From: Maridesulfovibrio ferrireducens | GTDB taxonomy: Bacteria > Desulfobacterota > Desulfovibrionia > Desulfovibrionales > Desulfovibrionaceae | Reading direction: 5' to 3' | Assembly (NCBI RefSeq): GCF_016342405.1 | Contig: NZ_JAEINN010000002.1 | Location: forward strand, 248,001-312,000 | Length of the DNA: 64,000 bases | In this document: positions 36,589 through 44,866 of the stretch, one piece after another | Layout: each line of letters opens with the position of its first letter | Numbering within the stretch: the first letter of the stretch is position 1 | Notes under the pieces: generated by a model | Told to the model about the DNA's origin: nothing | The model's database searches: none | The model's input: only the letters and a program-made list of their open reading frames with translations | Position numbers and translations under genes: made by a program

Positions 36589-38454
36589 ATGACTAAAACA
36601 AATAATGTTTCAAGACAGGCTGCTTTATCGATTGGGGCTCTTGGGGTTGTTTTCGGTGACATCGGAACCAGCCCTCTCTATGCCTTGAAAGCTTGGTTCA
36701 GTGGACATCATGCAATTGCATTAACGGACGGAAATGTACTGGGGGTTCTTTCGCTGATTATTTGGTCTCTTTTGATTGTTATCAGTCTCAAGTATGTCAC
36801 GTTTGTAATGGCTGCGGATAATAAAGGTGAAGGCGGAATATTTGCACTCTATGAGCTTGTAAGCCAAAACAGGAGCGGACGTTCAGTTTTCGTGATGCTT
36901 ATAGCTACGCTTATCGGGGGAGCGTTGTTGTACGGAGACGGGGTAATTACGCCTGCTATTTCAGTCCTTTCCGCTATTGAAGGGCTTGATATCGCAACAA
37001 CGCTGGCTCACGGTTATATTACTCATATTTCCTGTGCCATCTTGCTTCTTCTTTTTACTTTTCAAAGTAGCGGGACTGATAAAATAGGACGTTTGTTCGG
37101 CCCGGTTATGCTGCTTTGGTTCATTGTTATAGGTGCTTTCGGTGCGCTGTCGATGCTGAATAATATTGTCGTATTAGAAGCTTTCAGCCCGCTGCATGCC
37201 GTTCGTTTTTTCGCTGAAAACGGGATTGCCGGAACACTTGTTCTCGGAGCGGTTGTCCTGTGTGTTACAGGGGGAGAGGCTCTTTTTGCAGACATGGGCC
37301 ATTTCGGGCGAAGACCTATTACTCTTGCATGGTATTTTGTGGCGTTGCCGAGCTTGCTCTTAAATTATTTAGGGCAGGGCGCTCTGCTGATAAATAATCC
37401 AAAATTTATTGTTAATCCCTTTTTCAGTTTATTTCCCAAAACAATACTTTTACCGATAGTCGGTCTTGCCACATTGGCCGCAATTATTGCTTCACAGGCT
37501 ATTATTTCAGGTGCTTTTTCACTCACAGCTCAGGCTGTTCATCTAGGTTTCATACCGCGTATTCGTGTTTTTCAAACTTCTGAACTTAATCCGGGGCAGG
37601 TTTATGTTGGATCTGTTAATTGGATTATGGCTGCGCTCAGTATTTTTTTAGTGATATCGTTTAAGCATTCAGAAGAACTTGCAGGCGCTTATGGAATAGC
37701 AATTACCGGAACTATGGTTATTACAACTTACCTTTTCTGGTTTTATTTAAGAAATATTCGTAAATGGAATGTGGTTCCGGCAGCAATTTTAATCAGTTTT
37801 TTTGCGTGTTTTGATTTAGGTTTTTTTATTGTTAACTTCACTAAAATTGATGGAGGCGGATGGTTTCCTATTCTGCTGGCCTCGATTGTTGCCTATATAA
37901 TGTACGTCTGGTTATGGGGTAGGGAGGAAGTTTATGATTATGTTATGGAAAGAGGGCTGCATATAACCGACCTTGAATCTGAAATTGAAAAGTATATTCT
38001 TGCAAAAACACCTGGTGAAGCCGTGTTTCTTGCCGCCTCGGATTATATTCCTCATGCTTTTTTGCAACATCTTAGAAGGAACAGAGTTGTACCTGAAAAG
38101 CTTATTTTTTTGCAGGTTAAGAGTTTAAACGAGCCATATGCTGATTCAGGACAGCGGATTTTTGTGAAGAAGTTGAAAAATAACGTTTCATGGATGACTG
38201 TTTCGTACGGGTTTATGGAAAAACCGAACGTGCCCGTGTCAGTTCTTCAAGCTTGGAATCAAATCGGAATTAGAAAAGAGGAGTGTAATTACTATGTTGG
38301 AAGGGTTTTTATAAAGTATGATGACGAACGCACAGATCATAAAATTAAAAGGAAACTTTTTATTTTATTAAGCTCAATTTCAGATAATCCAGTTGATTAT
38401 TTTAAAATACCTGAAGAGCTGGTTGTTACTATAGGTACTGGAGTCAAGTTGTAG
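36589..38454 (+). CDS. kup: Low-affinity potassium uptake protein Kup
   Basis: 621 residues, KUP/HAK/KT family. Twelve or so membrane helices in the first 430 residues with the family signatures GVVFGDIGTSPLYALK, DNKGEGGIFALYEL and GDGVITPAISVLSAIEGL, then a cytoplasmic C-terminal domain with GVFL-type segment (AVFLAASDYIPHAFLQHLRRN). Imports K+ with protons. It and the upstream K+ channel are two separate potassium systems within 6 kb. Confidence 0.94.
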   Translation: MTKTNNVSRQAALSIGALGVVFGDIGTSPLYALKAWFSGHHAIALTDGNVLGVLSLIIWSLLIVISLKYVTFVMAADNKGEGGIFALYELVSQNRSGRSVFVMLIATLIGGALLYGDGVITPAISVLSAIEGLDIATTLAHGYITHISCAILLLLFTFQSSGTDKIGRLFGPVMLLWFIVIGAFGALSMLNNIVVLEAFSPLHAVRFFAENGIAGTLVLGAVVLCVTGGEALFADMGHFGRRPITLAWYFVALPSLLLNYLGQGALLINNPKFIVNPFFSLFPKTILLPIVGLATLAAIIASQAIISGAFSLTAQAVHLGFIPRIRVFQTSELNPGQVYVGSVNWIMAALSIFLVISFKHSEELAGAYGIAITGTMVITTYLFWFYLRNIRKWNVVPAAILISFFACFDLGFFIVNFTKIDGGGWFPILLASIVAYIMYVWLWGREEVYDYVMERGLHITDLESEIEKYILAKTPGEAVFLAASDYIPHAFLQHLRRNRVVPEKLIFLQVKSLNEPYADSGQRIFVKKLKNNVSWMTVSYGFMEKPNVPVSVLQAWNQIGIRKEECNYYVGRVFIKYDDERTDHKIKRKLFILLSSISDNPVDYFKIPEELVVTIGTGVKL

Positions 38455-38485
38455 AGGGAAATTAATTATCCAATCCTTTAATTTT

Positions 38486-38860
38486 TTATTTGATAAATTC
38501 GCTCATAAAGTCATAAACTGATTTCATTTCATGCTCAAGAACGAGCATGTCTTTGTAAGCTTGGTCGGTATTTCCGGCCAGTGCACTTCGTTCAAGATCG
38601 AGGCAGGCTTCTTTGACTCTGTCGGCACCCATAGTAGCGGCTGCTCCTTTTAGGGAGTGAGCCAGAAACTTTAGCTTGTCCATTTCACCCGTTTGAAGGG
38701 CGTCTCTAATTTTGTGAACTCTATCCGGTTCATCGCGAAGAAACACAGAAAAAAGTTTTTTGAGGAACTCTTTTTTGGTGGATGCCATGGATTTTAGCCA
38801 AATATCATTAATTACGTCGTTAGCTTTCATTTTAGGACGATAGGTTAAAACCAAATTCAT
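38486..38860 (-). CDS. Stand-alone histidine phosphotransfer (Hpt) protein
   Basis: 124 residues, single Hpt domain with the phosphorylatable His in LKFLAHSLKGAAATMGADR. It would shuttle phosphate between a hybrid histidine kinase and a response regulator; no partner is adjacent. The start lies 12 bp after the rtcB stop, suggesting coupled translation, although no functional link to RNA ligation is known. An ATG ten codons inside (38828-38830) is an alternative start. Confidence 0.85.
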   Translation of the reverse strand: MNLVLTYRPKMKANDVINDIWLKSMASTKKEFLKKLFSVFLRDEPDRVHKIRDALQTGEMDKLKFLAHSLKGAAATMGADRVKEACLDLERSALAGNTDQAYKDMLVLEHEMKSVYDFMSEFIK

Positions 38861-38872
38861 TTCTACAAGTTT

Positions 38873-40300
38873 TCAGCCTTTAACACATATAATTGGCTTA
38901 AGGCGGGCGATTATTTTTGAAATTCCCGCTTGGTCAGCGACGTTTATTACTCTTTCAACATCTTTATATGCTTTTGGAGCCTCTTCCGCCAGTCCTCGTA
39001 TTGATCCACTTTTTATAATAATTCCATCAAGATTGAGTCTGTCTTGAATGTTTTGTCCTTTAAAAGATTTTAATGCCTTGGTTCGGCTCATTACTCTTCC
39101 GGCACCGTGACAGGATGAGGAGAAGGAAAGCCCAGCAGAAGCTGTTGTGCCTGCAAGTATGTATGATGATGTTCCCATACTGCCGCCGATTATTACTGGC
39201 TGGCCATATTTTTTAAATTCATGCGGAAGTTTCGGTGAGTTAGGCTCCAGAGCTCTAGTCGCTCCTTTGCGATGTACATAAAGCGTTTTCATGTAACCGT
39301 TAATGAGGAATTCTTCCCGGTTGCAGGTATTGTGGCTTACATCATAGAGAAGTTTGAGATCTGCTTCCGGTAATATGTCTGCAAAACAGTTTCTCACCAG
39401 ATGGGTTATCCTCTGTCTATTGGCAAGGGCGCAATTTATGCCTGCTCCCATGGCTTTAAGGTAATCTTGTCCCAGACTTGATTTTATAGGCGTGCACGCA
39501 ATGTCTTTATTCGGTAGTTTTATTCCATATTTTACAGCACTTTTGACCATGAGAGGTAAGTAATCTGTTGCTATTTGATGACCTAACCCTCGCGAACCAC
39601 AATGTATGCTGACAAGGATTTCATTTTCGGCAATTCCGAATGCTTTTGCTGTTGGCTCATCAAAAATTTTTTCAACATATTGAACTTCAAGGTAATGATT
39701 TCCTGACCCCAGAGTTCCGAGCTGATCGGTCATTCTTTGTTTTGCTTTCTTAGAAACTTTAGAAGGATCGGCCTGTCTGAAAACTCCATTGTTTTCGATG
39801 CGGCGTAAATCATCAGGAAATCCCATTTTTTGTCCGACTGCCCAGGAAGCTCCGCCTGAAAGCATTTCGTCCATTTGATCATTTGTAAGTTTGAATTTTC
39901 CGCCGACTCCTGTTCCTGAAGGTATATTTTTAAAAAGAGAATCTGCGATTTTTTCTGAGACTTCTTTCAGGTGATGTTTCTTAAGTCCTGTGGTCAGCGT
40001 TCTTACTCCGCATGAAATATCGAAACCTACTCCTCCGGCTGAAATAACACCTTTTTCAGGATCAAAAGCACCGACTCCGCCAATAGGAAAGCCATAACCG
40101 GAATGTGCGTCCGGCATAATGCAGACCGGTCCGACAACCCCGGGCAGCGATGCAACATCCCGCATTTGTGAAACGGTTTTGTCATCGAGATCGTGAAGTA
40201 TTTTTTCATCGGCAAAAATTACAGCATCAGTATTCATAGGGCTTATTTTTTTAATTTTCCATCTGCATGGCCCTAATTTGGTGAGCAGTTCAAGATTCAT
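38873..40300 (-). CDS. rtcB: RNA-splicing ligase RtcB
   Basis: 475 residues. GTP- and Mn2+-dependent ligase joining 2',3'-cyclic phosphate (or 3'-phosphate) and 5'-OH RNA ends. Signatures: MPDAHSGYGFPIGGVGAF, the metal Cys in GGVGFDISCGVRTL, GTLGSGNHYLEVQYV, HCGSRGLGHQ, and the guanylylated-His segment SCHGAGRVMSR. Good AGGAG ribosome site at the start. No archease or RtcA/RtcR gene is adjacent; a Hpt gene follows. Confidence 0.94.
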   Translation of the reverse strand: MNLELLTKLGPCRWKIKKISPMNTDAVIFADEKILHDLDDKTVSQMRDVASLPGVVGPVCIMPDAHSGYGFPIGGVGAFDPEKGVISAGGVGFDISCGVRTLTTGLKKHHLKEVSEKIADSLFKNIPSGTGVGGKFKLTNDQMDEMLSGGASWAVGQKMGFPDDLRRIENNGVFRQADPSKVSKKAKQRMTDQLGTLGSGNHYLEVQYVEKIFDEPTAKAFGIAENEILVSIHCGSRGLGHQIATDYLPLMVKSAVKYGIKLPNKDIACTPIKSSLGQDYLKAMGAGINCALANRQRITHLVRNCFADILPEADLKLLYDVSHNTCNREEFLINGYMKTLYVHRKGATRALEPNSPKLPHEFKKYGQPVIIGGSMGTSSYILAGTTASAGLSFSSSCHGAGRVMSRTKALKSFKGQNIQDRLNLDGIIIKSGSIRGLAEEAPKAYKDVERVINVADQAGISKIIARLKPIICVKG

Positions 40301-40312
40301 TAAAATCTCCTG

Positions 40313-40351
40313 AAATTAAAAAAGGGCCGGGAAAAATTCCCGGCCCTTCAA
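40313..40351 (-). terminator. Terminator after the ACT-domain gene
   Basis: AAGGGCCGGGAA / TTCCCGGCCCTT stem, with T6 in the minus-strand reading. It separates paaK-ACT from rtcB. Confidence 0.85.
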
Positions 40352-40376
40352 GTAAATCATAATAACAGGTTGTTTG

Positions 40377-40808
40377 CTACAGTTTTGAAAGTTCTTCGCT
40401 GGGGATCATCTGGATATTATTCTCAGCAAGCAGTTCAATTGCCTGATCTGTACGGTCAAAGCGGAAGATAATGACGGCATTATTACCGCTTTGCTGAACA
40501 AATGCGTACATGTATTCAACGTTGATGCTGGCATTTCTGAGCATTTCCAGCAGGCTGTGAAGTCCTCCGGGATGATCATCGACAACGACGGCGACAACAG
40601 TTGTTTTACCAACAGTGAATCCTGCGTCTTTCAGAGTCTTCTGAGCTTTATCAAAGTCAGAAACTATGAGTCGTAGAATGCCGAAATCTGAAGTGTCGGC
40701 AAGGGAAAGAGCGCGTATATTAACTTTTGCTTCACTGAGAAGTCTGGTTACTTCTGCAAGTCTTCCGGCACGATTTTCAAGGAATATAGATAGCTGATCA
40801 CATTTCAT
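40377..40808 (-). CDS. Tandem ACT-domain protein
   Basis: 143 residues comprising two ACT domains: QLSIFLENRAGRLAEVTRLL and a second beginning VVAVVVDDHPGGLHSLLEML. ACT domains bind amino acids or other small ligands. Located 27 bp after the PaaK-type ligase, the common arrangement of this pair in anaerobes, where it probably regulates aryl-acid activation. Start has a GAGGT ribosome site. Confidence 0.88.
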   Translation of the reverse strand: MKCDQLSIFLENRAGRLAEVTRLLSEAKVNIRALSLADTSDFGILRLIVSDFDKAQKTLKDAGFTVGKTTVVAVVVDDHPGGLHSLLEMLRNASINVEYMYAFVQQSGNNAVIIFRFDRTDQAIELLAENNIQMIPSEELSKL

Positions 40809-40835
40809 AATGTACCTCGCTTTTATTGGGTTCGG

Positions 40836-42143
40836 TTATTGGTTCTCGTTGCGAAGGTCGACAATTCTTTTGGCTTTACCGGTCGAACGCTCAATAGAGT
40901 TAGGTTCTACCAGTTTAATCCGGGCTGTTACACCAAGGAATTCTTTGATATTTCTTTGTATCTTTCTTTCGAGGCTCTGTAAATTTTTAATTTCATCGGA
41001 GAACGCGGTTCCTGCGACTTCAACTTTGATAGTAAGAATATCAAGGTTTCCATCTCTATGGATTTCCAGCAGATAATGTGGAGACAATCCTTCGGTTTCG
41101 ATGAGAATAGATTCAATCTGAGACGGGAATACATTCACGCCGCGAATGATCAGCATGTCATCGCTTCTACCTTTTACGCGCTGCATTCTTGCAAGTGTTC
41201 TGCCGCAACGACAAGGTGTGTAAGTGATTTTTGTCAGGTCGCGGGTACGGTAACGGATGAGTGGGATGCCTTCTTTTGTGAGTGTGGTTACAACTAATTC
41301 ACCGACTTCACCGGGTTTGGCCAGCTCGCCTGTATCAGGGTTGATGATCTCAGGAATAAAATGATCTTCCATGATATGTAGTCCGTCCTGTGCTTCAGCA
41401 CATTCCATTGCGACTCCGGGTCCCATTATTTCAGAAAGTCCATATATATCAAGAGCTTTGATGTTAAGCTTATCTTCGATCTCTCTGCGCATGGATTCGG
41501 TCCATGGTTCCGCTCCGAAAATACCAACTTTAAGTGGTAATTCTCTGAAATCGATACCCATCTCTTTTCCTGTTTCGTACAAGTAAAGAGCATAAGAAGG
41601 TGTGCAGCAAATTGCTGTTGCACCGAAATCTTTAAGAAGCATAATCTGGCGTCTTGTTCCGCCGCCGGAAATAGGAATGATAGTAGCTCCGAGAGCTTCT
41701 GCTCCGTAATGTACGCCGAGTCCGCCGGTGAACAATCCATATCCATAAGCATTATGAATGATGTCTTCCGGGGTTGCTCCCGCCATTGCGAACGCGCGAG
41801 CCATCAAACCCGCCCAGTTTGCAATGTCGCGTTTGGTGTAGCCCACGACAGTTGCTTTCCCGGTGGTTCCTGAGGAAGAGTGAATCCTTACAATGTTTTC
41901 ACGGGAGACCGCGAACAAACCGAAAGGATAATGATTGCGCAGATCCTGCTTTTCGGTAAAAGGCAATTTTTGAAGGTCGGAAAGGGAATTGATATCATCG
42001 GGTGTAATTCCGAGTTCTTTAAACTTTTTTGTGTAGAAAGGTACATTGGCATAAACGCGTTCACAAAGTTGCTTCAAACGTTTAAGCTGAAGTGCTTCCA
42101 ATTCTTCTCTAGGCATTGTTTCTTTATCTATATCGAAGATCAT
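40836..42143 (-). CDS. Phenylacetate--CoA ligase-type AMP-forming enzyme
   Basis: 435 residues, typical PaaK length. ANL-superfamily signatures: [16 protein letters not shown] (P-loop), [31 protein letters not shown], and the hinge/C-terminal region [10 protein letters not shown] plus the metal-like [10 protein letters not shown]. Activates phenylacetate or related aryl acids to CoA thioesters; in amino-acid-fermenting anaerobes this goes with indolepyruvate ferredoxin oxidoreductase, not seen here. Start ATG follows AGGAGAGGAGG. The leader contains a terminator-like hairpin. Confidence 0.88.
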   Translation of the reverse strand: MIFDIDKETMPREELEALQLKRLKQLCERVYANVPFYTKKFKELGITPDDINSLSDLQKLPFTEKQDLRNHYPFGLFAVSRENIVRIHSSSGTTGKATVVGYTKRDIANWAGLMARAFAMAGATPEDIIHNAYGYGLFTGGLGVHYGAEALGATIIPISGGGTRRQIMLLKDFGATAICCTPSYALYLYETGKEMGIDFRELPLKVGIFGAEPWTESMRREIEDKLNIKALDIYGLSEIMGPGVAMECAEAQDGLHIMEDHFIPEIINPDTGELAKPGEVGELVVTTLTKEGIPLIRYRTRDLTKITYTPCRCGRTLARMQRVKGRSDDMLIIRGVNVFPSQIESILIETEGLSPHYLLEIHRDGNLDILTIKVEVAGTAFSDEIKNLQSLERKIQRNIKEFLGVTARIKLVEPNSIERSTGKAKRIVDLRNENQ

Positions 42144-42186
42144 TAATTGCCTCCTCTCCTGTTTACTCCTTAGTATAAAAGGAGAT

Positions 42187-42279
42187 CTATGGGAAAAAAA
42201 AGAGCCACAGGGGTGTACCCATGGCCCTGAAAGTTTTATTAGTGCTTATCTCTGTAGCCAAGAATTGGCTATTAGTCAT
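42187..42279 (-). other. Possible 30-codon leader ORF overlapping the paaK attenuator
   Basis: ATG at 42277-42279 to TAG at 42187-42189; the peptide ends PLWLFFFP because the last codons lie in the terminator U-tract. The overlap with a terminator hairpin is attenuator-like, but there is no Shine-Dalgarno before the ATG. Translation is therefore doubtful. Confidence 0.2.
42189..42226 (-). terminator. Leader terminator (attenuator candidate) upstream of paaK
   Basis: In the minus reading GCCATGGGT-ACA-CCCCTGTGGC (imperfect stem) is followed by T8. It lies 46 bp upstream of the paaK start, inside the probable 5' leader, not after a gene. A second perfect hairpin TAGCCAA-TTC-TTGGCTA (42256-42272 region) lies just upstream; its 3' arm (TTGGC) could instead pair with GGGCCA of the terminator, giving two alternative folds. 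Confidence 0.55.
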
Positions 42280-42597
42280 TTTCGAAAAAGATGAATCTGA
42301 AAAGAAAAAACTGGGATTAAGCCTGTTTGGTTATATCTCATAAGTAGTTACTCGCAGTCAAGTTTGAATGTGCGGTATCTTATTTTCAGTGTTTTTGATG
42401 GTATTGATTGCGTACCGGGCATAAATTCTCTATATAATCATATTGTAGGTTAAATACTGTGAGTGGGACTGTGCATGGTTGTTCATGACGGATGAATATC
42501 GCGCAGGGGATTTAAAACCCTATATCCTGTTTTTCGCAGTTTCTTCAAAGTGCGTTCCTTTGTTTAAGGGGGCGCCGAGTTAATAAAATATAAAAGA
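42280..42597. other. Divergent intergenic region paaK / rsfS
   Basis: About 320 bp without a gene. On the minus strand TTGACT near 42354-42359 followed by GATATA after about 18 bp is a possible promoter for the paaK leader. On the plus strand no clear promoter or ribosome site for rsfS was found. Nothing else was recognised. Confidence 0.3.
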
Positions 42598-42978
42598 ATG
42601 AAAACTAAAAGTAAAAAATTTAAAGAGATCGAGACTCAGGACAAACTTCAGCTCGTTGCAGAATGGCTGGATGAAAAACAAGCAATTGACCTTATAGCTA
42701 TTGATGTAACCGGGATTTGTCCGATTTCAGAAATAGTAATGGTTGTCAGTGCAAAAGGTATTCGTCACGCTCAGTCATTGGCTGATAACACTCTCGAGAA
42801 GCTTTCAACTGGAAATATTGAGTATCTTGGAATGGAAGGTTACCAGACCGGAGATTGGATTCTTCTCGATTTGAACGATATTATCATCCATATTTTTCAG
42901 GAAGATAATCGTGGTTTTTATAATGTTGAAGGATTGTGGTCCGAAGGGACTAAAGTTGAATTGGATATTAACCGGTAG
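42598..42978 (+). CDS. rsfS: Ribosomal silencing factor RsfS
   Basis: 126 residues, RsfS/Iojap family. Binds uL14 on the 50S subunit and blocks subunit joining when nutrients are low. Family features: KKAIDLIAIDVTGICPISEIVMVVSA-like core (split here: QAIDLIAIDVTG, then SEIVMVVSAKG), GNIEYLGMEGYQTGDWILLDL and IIHIFQEDNRGFYNVEGLW. The ATG lacks an obvious Shine-Dalgarno. gpmI starts 30 bp downstream. Confidence 0.93.
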   Translation: MKTKSKKFKEIETQDKLQLVAEWLDEKQAIDLIAIDVTGICPISEIVMVVSAKGIRHAQSLADNTLEKLSTGNIEYLGMEGYQTGDWILLDLNDIIIHIFQEDNRGFYNVEGLWSEGTKVELDINR

Positions 42979-43008
42979 GCCACGAGTCTCCGTTTTGAGG
43001 TCTATATC

Positions 43009-44541
43009 ATGTCAGAGCAGTCCGGTACTCCCACAGTTCTCCTTATTCTAGACGGATGGGGAATTGCCCCGGCTGGTAAAGGTAATGCTGTGCAGCTTGC
43101 CAATACTCCGGTTTTGGACAGTCTTTTTAAGACTTATCCTAATACGCATCTCAAATGTTCTGGTAGAGCTGTCGGTTTACCTGATGGTTTTATGGGAAAT
43201 TCTGAAGTTGGTCATACCAACATCGGAGCCGGACGCGTTGTTTATCAGGACATGACTCGGATTGATATTGATATTGAGAAAGAAAAATTCGCTACGAATG
43301 ATGCAATATGCGATTTAATTGATAATGTGAAAGCCTCCGGTGGGCGTCTCCATTTTATGGGGCTGCTTTCGGATGGTGGAGTGCATTCACATATCAATCA
43401 TCTTTTTGCTTTGCTTAAAGTAGTTAAGGATGCCGGAGTAAGTGAAGTGTTCGTCCATGCTTTTATGGATGGGCGAGATACTTCGCCTACTAAAGGCAAA
43501 GAATACATGCGCCAACTGGTCGATAAGATGAATGAAATCGGAATCGGGAAGGTTGCGACCATCTCGGGCCGATATTATTCAATGGATCGCGATAATCATT
43601 ATGAACGGAATGAAATTTCCTATCGTGCTTTGGTTCTTGGCGAAGGTGTCGAGGCTTTTGATCCGGTTAAAGCGATTGAAGATGCCTACGAAGCAGGTGA
43701 AACTGATGAGTTCATTAAGCCGCGAGTTCTTGTTGAAACTCACGGACTGATGCTTGATGAAGATGGTGTTTTCTTTTTTAATTTCCGGGCAGACCGCGCT
43801 CGTCAGATGTGCAGGATTTTAAACGACGAAGATTTTAATGAATTTGAACGTCCTGTTGTTCCTGCTTTTAGCGACTTCGTGACCATGACTCGTTATGAAG
43901 GTGATTTTCCTTTTCCTGTAGCCTTTCCTCCGCAAAATATTACTAATCCTATTGGAGAAGTAATATCGAATGCCGGACTCAAACAGTTGAGAATTGCTGA
44001 AACGGAAAAATATGCACATGTTACATATTTTATGAATGGCGGAAGGGAAGAACCTTTTCCTAATGAGGATAGAATTCTTGTTCCTTCGCCCCGTGAAGTG
44101 GCTACATACGATCAGAAACCGCAGATGAGCGCCGAAGAAGTTACTGAAAAACTTATTAATATTCTGCCGGATTATTCTTTGTGTATTTGTAACCTTGCCA
44201 ACCTGGACATGGTTGGACATTCCGGAATAATCCCTGCGGCCATTTTAGCCTGTGAAACTGTCGATGCCTGTGTCGCTAGAATTATTGAAGCCGTTACCAA
44301 GCTTGGCGGGCAGGTTTTCCTTACTGCTGATCATGGTAATGCGGAAGAGATGATTGACGCTGACGGCGGACCTCAGACAGCCCACAGTTTGAATGAAGTT
44401 CCTTTAATTTTCATAGGTGACGTTTTTAAAGGACGAACTCCTTCTTCCGGAGCTTTGTGTGATATAGCTCCTACTATTCTGAATTCAATGGGCATTCCTG
44501 TTCCAAAGGAAATGACCGGTAAAAATCTTATTGAGAGTTAA
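43009..44541 (+). CDS. gpmI: 2,3-bisphosphoglycerate-independent phosphoglycerate mutase
   Basis: 510 residues, normal length. Interconverts 3- and 2-phosphoglycerate in glycolysis with two Mn2+. Metal D15 in LLILDGWGIAP, catalytic S65 in GNSEVGHTNIGAGR, then FMDGRDTSP, ISGRYYSMDRD, and the second metal site LANLDMVGHSG and LTADHGNAEEM. Sits between rsfS and a small zinc-ribbon gene that starts 2 bp after its stop. Confidence 0.96.
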   Translation: MSEQSGTPTVLLILDGWGIAPAGKGNAVQLANTPVLDSLFKTYPNTHLKCSGRAVGLPDGFMGNSEVGHTNIGAGRVVYQDMTRIDIDIEKEKFATNDAICDLIDNVKASGGRLHFMGLLSDGGVHSHINHLFALLKVVKDAGVSEVFVHAFMDGRDTSPTKGKEYMRQLVDKMNEIGIGKVATISGRYYSMDRDNHYERNEISYRALVLGEGVEAFDPVKAIEDAYEAGETDEFIKPRVLVETHGLMLDEDGVFFFNFRADRARQMCRILNDEDFNEFERPVVPAFSDFVTMTRYEGDFPFPVAFPPQNITNPIGEVISNAGLKQLRIAETEKYAHVTYFMNGGREEPFPNEDRILVPSPREVATYDQKPQMSAEEVTEKLINILPDYSLCICNLANLDMVGHSGIIPAAILACETVDACVARIIEAVTKLGGQVFLTADHGNAEEMIDADGGPQTAHSLNEVPLIFIGDVFKGRTPSSGALCDIAPTILNSMGIPVPKEMTGKNLIES

Positions 44542-44543
44542 AA

Positions 44544-44786
44544 ATGTCTGAATCTGGAAAGCCGTTATCTCCTGTCCGTCCAAGCGGGATGGAAATAATT
44601 TTTCTATATCCCTGTCCTTTTTGTGAAAGATCTGTTCCCTTTGTTGCTCCTACACGGCCTGTTATGGTTCAATGTGATTCGTGCCGTAAGAACTTTCCAA
44701 TTGTTCCGGTCGATGAAAAAATAGTCAGGTTTTATAAAACTATGCTCGCAAATGGGCATGCTGCAATTGATCCTGATTTTTTCTAG
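44544..44786 (+). CDS. Small zinc-ribbon protein
   Basis: 80 residues with two CxxC knuckles, CPFC and CDSC, 20 residues apart, a likely zinc ribbon. No membrane or signal segment. It starts 2 bp after gpmI and ends before a terminator, so it is co-transcribed with gpmI. Family not recognised; a role in RNA or protein binding would be a guess. Confidence 0.75.
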   Translation: MSESGKPLSPVRPSGMEIIFLYPCPFCERSVPFVAPTRPVMVQCDSCRKNFPIVPVDEKIVRFYKTMLANGHAAIDPDFF

Positions 44787-44805
44787 TCGATCACTTTAAA
44801 AATAA

Positions 44806-44846
44806 TAAAAAAAGCCTCTTTCTACTAAGCAGAAAGAGGCTTTTTG
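44806..44846. terminator. Bidirectional terminator
   Basis: AAAAAGCCTCTTTCT (44809-44823) pairs with AGAAAGAGGCTTTTT (44831-44845). U-tracts on both strands end the gpmI operon and the converging acc operon. Confidence 0.9.
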
Positions 44847-44866
44847 ATTTTGTTCGGGGATGCTTA

